This document shows positions 32,798 through 33,471 of a stretch of DNA of 33,471 nucleotides, one piece after another. The first letter of the stretch is position 1. The number at the start of each line of letters is the position of its first letter. This DNA is from an archaeon (GTDB lineage Archaea; Thermoproteota; Nitrososphaeria; Nitrososphaerales; JACAEJ01), in contig JACGUK010000008.1 in the NCBI GenBank assembly GCA_024256265.1, positions 1 through 33,471 of the forward strand, written 5' to 3'. The notes beneath the pieces were generated by a model. The model was not told the origin of the DNA and searched no databases. It saw only the letters and a list, made by a program, of their open reading frames with translations. Made by a program: the position numbers and the translations under genes.

Positions 32798-33471
32798 TTA
32801 ATCCTCTCCTTTACTCTTCGACAATTCACTTTTGAGCAATGATACAGGGTCCATCTTACCAATCCTTGGTAGCCAATCTATCCTCTTCCCTAATATGCCC
32901 TTATCTCTCCTATACTGATAGAGCCTTCTCACACGATCTGCAACATCGATCCTCTTACTCAATAGTTCATGAGAGCCTATATCGCTTCTATAGAACAATC
33001 CCCAATTATCTAAGAGCTTAACATAAGGTATGCAATTATCAACCATTTTGCTGGCTTTTTGTATATCATCAGATATGGCAAGAATCTCGACCAACCTTGA
33101 ACCAGCAGATAGAATTTCACCATCTTCACTCAAATTTGCACTTCCCCAATAAAATTTACAACCCTCTTGCCTTATCGCTTTCTCATCAACAGAGGCGGGA
33201 TGGTTCTTTGCCAATTCTCTATCATCAGGATAGCCTTTAGGCGCTACAGCTTTTACAACTGTTGCCTTCTCATCAAATTCTATTTTTAAATTTGATAATT
33301 TTCCATCCAGTATTGCCAAGCATATATCAACGAAATCAGTCTTTAATGTGCTCAAAACATTCAAAGCTTCAGGATCGCCAAATCTGGAGTACATCTCTAT
33401 TATTGTAGGACCCTCTATCTCTGTCAGCATCATCTGACCTGCAACTATACCATGATAACTCTTACCAGTCT
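32798..33471 (-). CDS. purD: Phosphoribosylamine-glycine ligase (GAR synthetase), C-terminal part; start beyond window
   Basis: About 224 residues are visible and the frame is open to the right edge, so the N-terminus lies outside. KSYHGIVAGQMMLTEIEGPTIIEMYSRFGDPEALNVL is the conserved ATP-grasp region with the metal-binding Glu and Asn, followed by ATVVKAVAPKGYP and a C-terminal GARS_C-like domain. PurD makes GAR from phosphoribosylamine, glycine and ATP. An internal ATG at 33433 is not the start because the conserved domain continues upstream of it. It is the first visible gene of the operon; its stop lies one base before purE. The tail (DVADRVRRLYQYRRDKGILG ... WLPRIGKMDP) is longer than I expect for the family. 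Confidence 0.92.
   Translation of the reverse strand, partial: TGKSYHGIVAGQMMLTEIEGPTIIEMYSRFGDPEALNVLSTLKTDFVDICLAILDGKLSNLKIEFDEKATVVKAVAPKGYPDDRELAKNHPASVDEKAIRQEGCKFYWGSANLSEDGEILSAGSRLVEILAISDDIQKASKMVDNCIPYVKLLDNWGLFYRSDIGSHELLSKRIDVADRVRRLYQYRRDKGILGKRIDWLPRIGKMDPVSLLKSELSKSKGED

Noticed and set aside
1..33471. CRISPR array or other spaced repeats
   Set aside because: No series of regularly spaced repeats was seen; the only clear repeats are the cassette ends, the 23-bp duplication in purE and the protein-level Ig-like repeats.

Overview
The window is archaeal chromosome, AT-rich and densely packed. Lineage markers include PurP instead of a bacterial PurH-type AICAR formyltransferase, the archaeal tRNA G10 methyltransferase with a THUMP domain, a GPN-loop GTPase, PAC2/Pba-type proteasome chaperone proteins, the archaeal CobT-like protein and archaeal-style TATA promoters with very short leaders. 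Many starts appear to be TTG. A member of the TACK/Thermoproteota side is plausible, but nothing here fixes the species.

Layout. 1-1644 (-): secreted subtilisin-like protease, cut by the window edge. 1898-2743 (+): dihydropteroate synthase-like gene. 2785-7265 (-): complete branched-chain amino-acid type ABC importer (binding protein, two permeases, two ATPases) in one tight operon. 7562-8707 (-): M29 aminopeptidase. 8885-12445 (+): zinc-type CDF efflux protein, then a sodium:solute symporter overlapping a CobT-like phosphoribosyltransferase. 12449-14869 (-): XRE-type regulator, tRNA G10 methyltransferase and PRPP synthetase. 14985-17980: two PflA-like radical SAM enzymes around a small retropepsin-like protease, then a small zinc ribbon protein. 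18001-19273 (-): CinA-like protein and Nudix hydrolase. 19427-22984 (+): unknown 106-aa protein, two PAC2 proteins, GPN GTPase, corrinoid adenosyltransferase. 22986-23918 (-): ribbon-helix-helix/AIR-synthase-like fusion. 24007-26000 (+): ADP-ribosylglycohydrolase overlapping a PfkB kinase. 26014-27162: two small winged-helix proteins and a DUF3303-like protein. 27229-29140: a two-gene cassette (HNH nuclease and radical SAM enzyme) between direct repeats. 29087-33471 (-): purine operon purD-purE-purC-purM-purP.

The two most notable things are these. First, the HNH/radical SAM pair is bracketed by a 50-bp perfect (55-bp with one mismatch) direct repeat. One copy is the 3' end of purP and the other an orphan duplicate, so the pair looks like an inserted cassette of foreign composition with no recognisable integrase. 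Second, purE in the purine operon is broken by a 23-bp tandem duplication; removing one copy restores a perfect PurE reading frame.

No rRNA, tRNA, CRISPR array or classical insertion sequence was recognised. No gene-free stretch exceeds 300 bases; the longest are 7266-7561 (liv promoter, otherwise AT-rich), 1645-1897 (divergent promoter region) and 22180-22432 (two tiny candidate ORFs).
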